Positions 63,359 to 64,000 of a DNA stretch of 64,000 bases are shown one piece after another (position 1 is the first letter of the stretch; each line of letters starts with the position of its first letter). The position numbers were made by a program, and so were the translations under genes. The stretch lies in assembly GCA_963807735.1 (NCBI GenBank), contig CAWEDI010000048.1, positions 39,539-103,538 of the forward strand, in the 5' to 3' direction. This stretch comes from Roseiarcus sp963807735. GTDB taxonomy: Bacteria; Pseudomonadota; Alphaproteobacteria; Rhizobiales; Beijerinckiaceae. The notes under the pieces are model-generated. The model was not told where the DNA came from. It made no database searches and was given only the letters and a program-made list of their open reading frames with translations.

Positions 63359-63952
63359 CTATCGTGACAACTCACACACCCAATTCACTTCCCATGATGT
63401 TCCGCCATCTGACGAAAAAGACTGTTCCATTCGCGACGATTTAGGCGAATGTTAAGCCAGACATATCGCACAAGGACGGCGCGGCCTTTCCAAGTTTGTG
63501 ATTTGAGTACTCACCTTTCTTTCCCTTGAATTCGCCCACAACAGGAGGAAAATCGAACTACCTTTGTCGAGATCTACGAGATAAATACTCCACTGGTGCG
63601 TTTCGGGATTGTAGAGTCGAAGCGTTTGCGCTTTTATCCGGAGTTTTTGATCGTCGCTCGAACGTGGAACTCTTCAGATTAGCGTTGCTGTCGAGAAGTT
63701 TTTTATGGTTCGAGATGCCATCATATTCGACCCAGACATTCGAACCCTTCAATCGTTGTTTAGGCGACGAACATCGGCCTTCCAATCACCGATAAGAAAA
63801 TCGAAATCGTGCGACCCATCTCCCTCGTTAGCCGTTAGTCCGCCAGCCAATGCGCGTATGTTCGCGACTTCGGAAAAAGCAGTAAATTCACCCAAAAAAA
63901 GTGCCCCAGTCATAACAGCCGTCAGAATATATCTAAGTCGAGTCGATACCAT
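63359..63952 (-). pseudogene. Heavily frameshifted remnant of an exported DUF1579-like protein
   Basis: Piecewise translation on the minus strand recovers one protein through several frames: signal peptide MVSTRLRYILTAVMTGALFL, SHDFDFLIGDWKADVRRL; then RLKGSNVWVEYDGISNHKKL; then KLRIKAQTLRLYNPETHQWS with IYLVDLDKG; then FDFPPVVGEFKGKKGEYS; then WKGRAVLVRYVWLNI; finally RMEQSFSSDGGTSWEVNWVC ending ELSR and a stop at 63359-63361. The order is colinear with a family having HDFDFLIGxWK, RLYNPxxxQWSIYW and EQxFSxDGGKTWEVNW. At least five frame changes mean no product. Codon use (ATA, AGA, TTA) is unlike the rest of the window. Confidence 0.75.
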
Positions 63953-64000
63953 GCCGCAATGCTCTCATGGGTTAAAATGTGCGCAATATAGGCTCAAGGC

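Noticed and set aside
63526..63795. An 89-codon plus-strand frame in the AT-richer right end
   Set aside because: It is antisense to the fossil gene fragments and resembles no protein.

Overview
The window is GC-rich (well over 60 percent by eye), gene-dense and almost entirely chromosomal in character. Gene content points to an alphaproteobacterium of the Hyphomicrobiales (Rhizobiales): a TIGR02301-family protein, a Pls-type NRPS with a membrane/hexapeptide C-terminus, a HpnB-like hopanoid-associated glycosyltransferase, BtaA/BtaB betaine-lipid enzymes, a secreted clan AA aspartic protease and a bacterial ferredoxin-NADP reductase. I cannot name the genus. No tRNA, rRNA, CRISPR, prophage or intact transposase was seen.

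Layout. 0-3 kb: remnants of a sarcosine oxidase operon (soxB with two frame breaks, soxD with one, no soxA or soxG), then two exported proteins. 3-10 kb: an exported DUF3828-like protein, then a phosphopantetheinyl transferase translationally coupled to a 1382-residue NRPS related to epsilon-poly-lysine synthetase. Divergent from the NRPS is a 46-codon gene for an exported peptide that is almost pure histidine after its signal sequence; a perfect hairpin terminator separates it from a CbpA-like DnaJ. 10-16 kb: small hypothetical and lipoprotein genes, pdxH-nudix-TIGR02301, a degenerate ECF sigma/anti-sigma pair, fabI and fpr. 16-20 kb: tesB, then glnK-amtB behind a recognisable sigma-54 promoter. 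20-29 kb: DUF1330-hpnB, a VOC protein, an MmyB-like regulator divergent from an MDR oxidoreductase, btaAB, a retropepsin-like protease, pgm/pmm and mug.

29-40 kb: a two-domain ABM membrane protein, a nucleoside deaminase, a membrane-anchored J protein, a His-rich COG0523 GTPase followed by a WD40 protein, an OYE-Trm112 pair, a pilus-N-domain protein, DUF1499, an enoyl-CoA hydratase/acyl-CoA dehydrogenase pair and a DUF4034 protein. 40-50 kb: ileS-lspA, alkB, glnD-grpE and the rsmI-yraN-gshB-glnD series. 50-54 kb: cell-envelope functions (LpoA-like lipoprotein, UppP, DsbA-like protein, exported chorismate mutase, MAPEG protein). 54-58 kb: an RND pump and its membrane-fusion protein, each with one frame break. 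58-62 kb: transaldolase, an OYE divergent from an AraC regulator. 62-64 kb: a 5'-truncated adenylate cyclase abutting an AT-richer stretch that holds a heavily decayed gene.

Functional links. Nitrogen control is represented by glnK-amtB and by glnD, whose product uridylylates GlnK. Envelope biology dominates elsewhere (hopanoid, betaine lipid, UppP, LspA, LpoA-like protein, FabI). Metal handling is suggested by the polyhistidine peptide and the His-rich COG0523 protein. The most unusual loci are the Pls-like NRPS/PPTase pair and the divergent polyhistidine peptide. Decay is concentrated at both ends of the window and in the RND operon. Three copies of a palindromic intergenic repeat (GCGAGCGAAGCGAAGCCAT core) punctuate the window.
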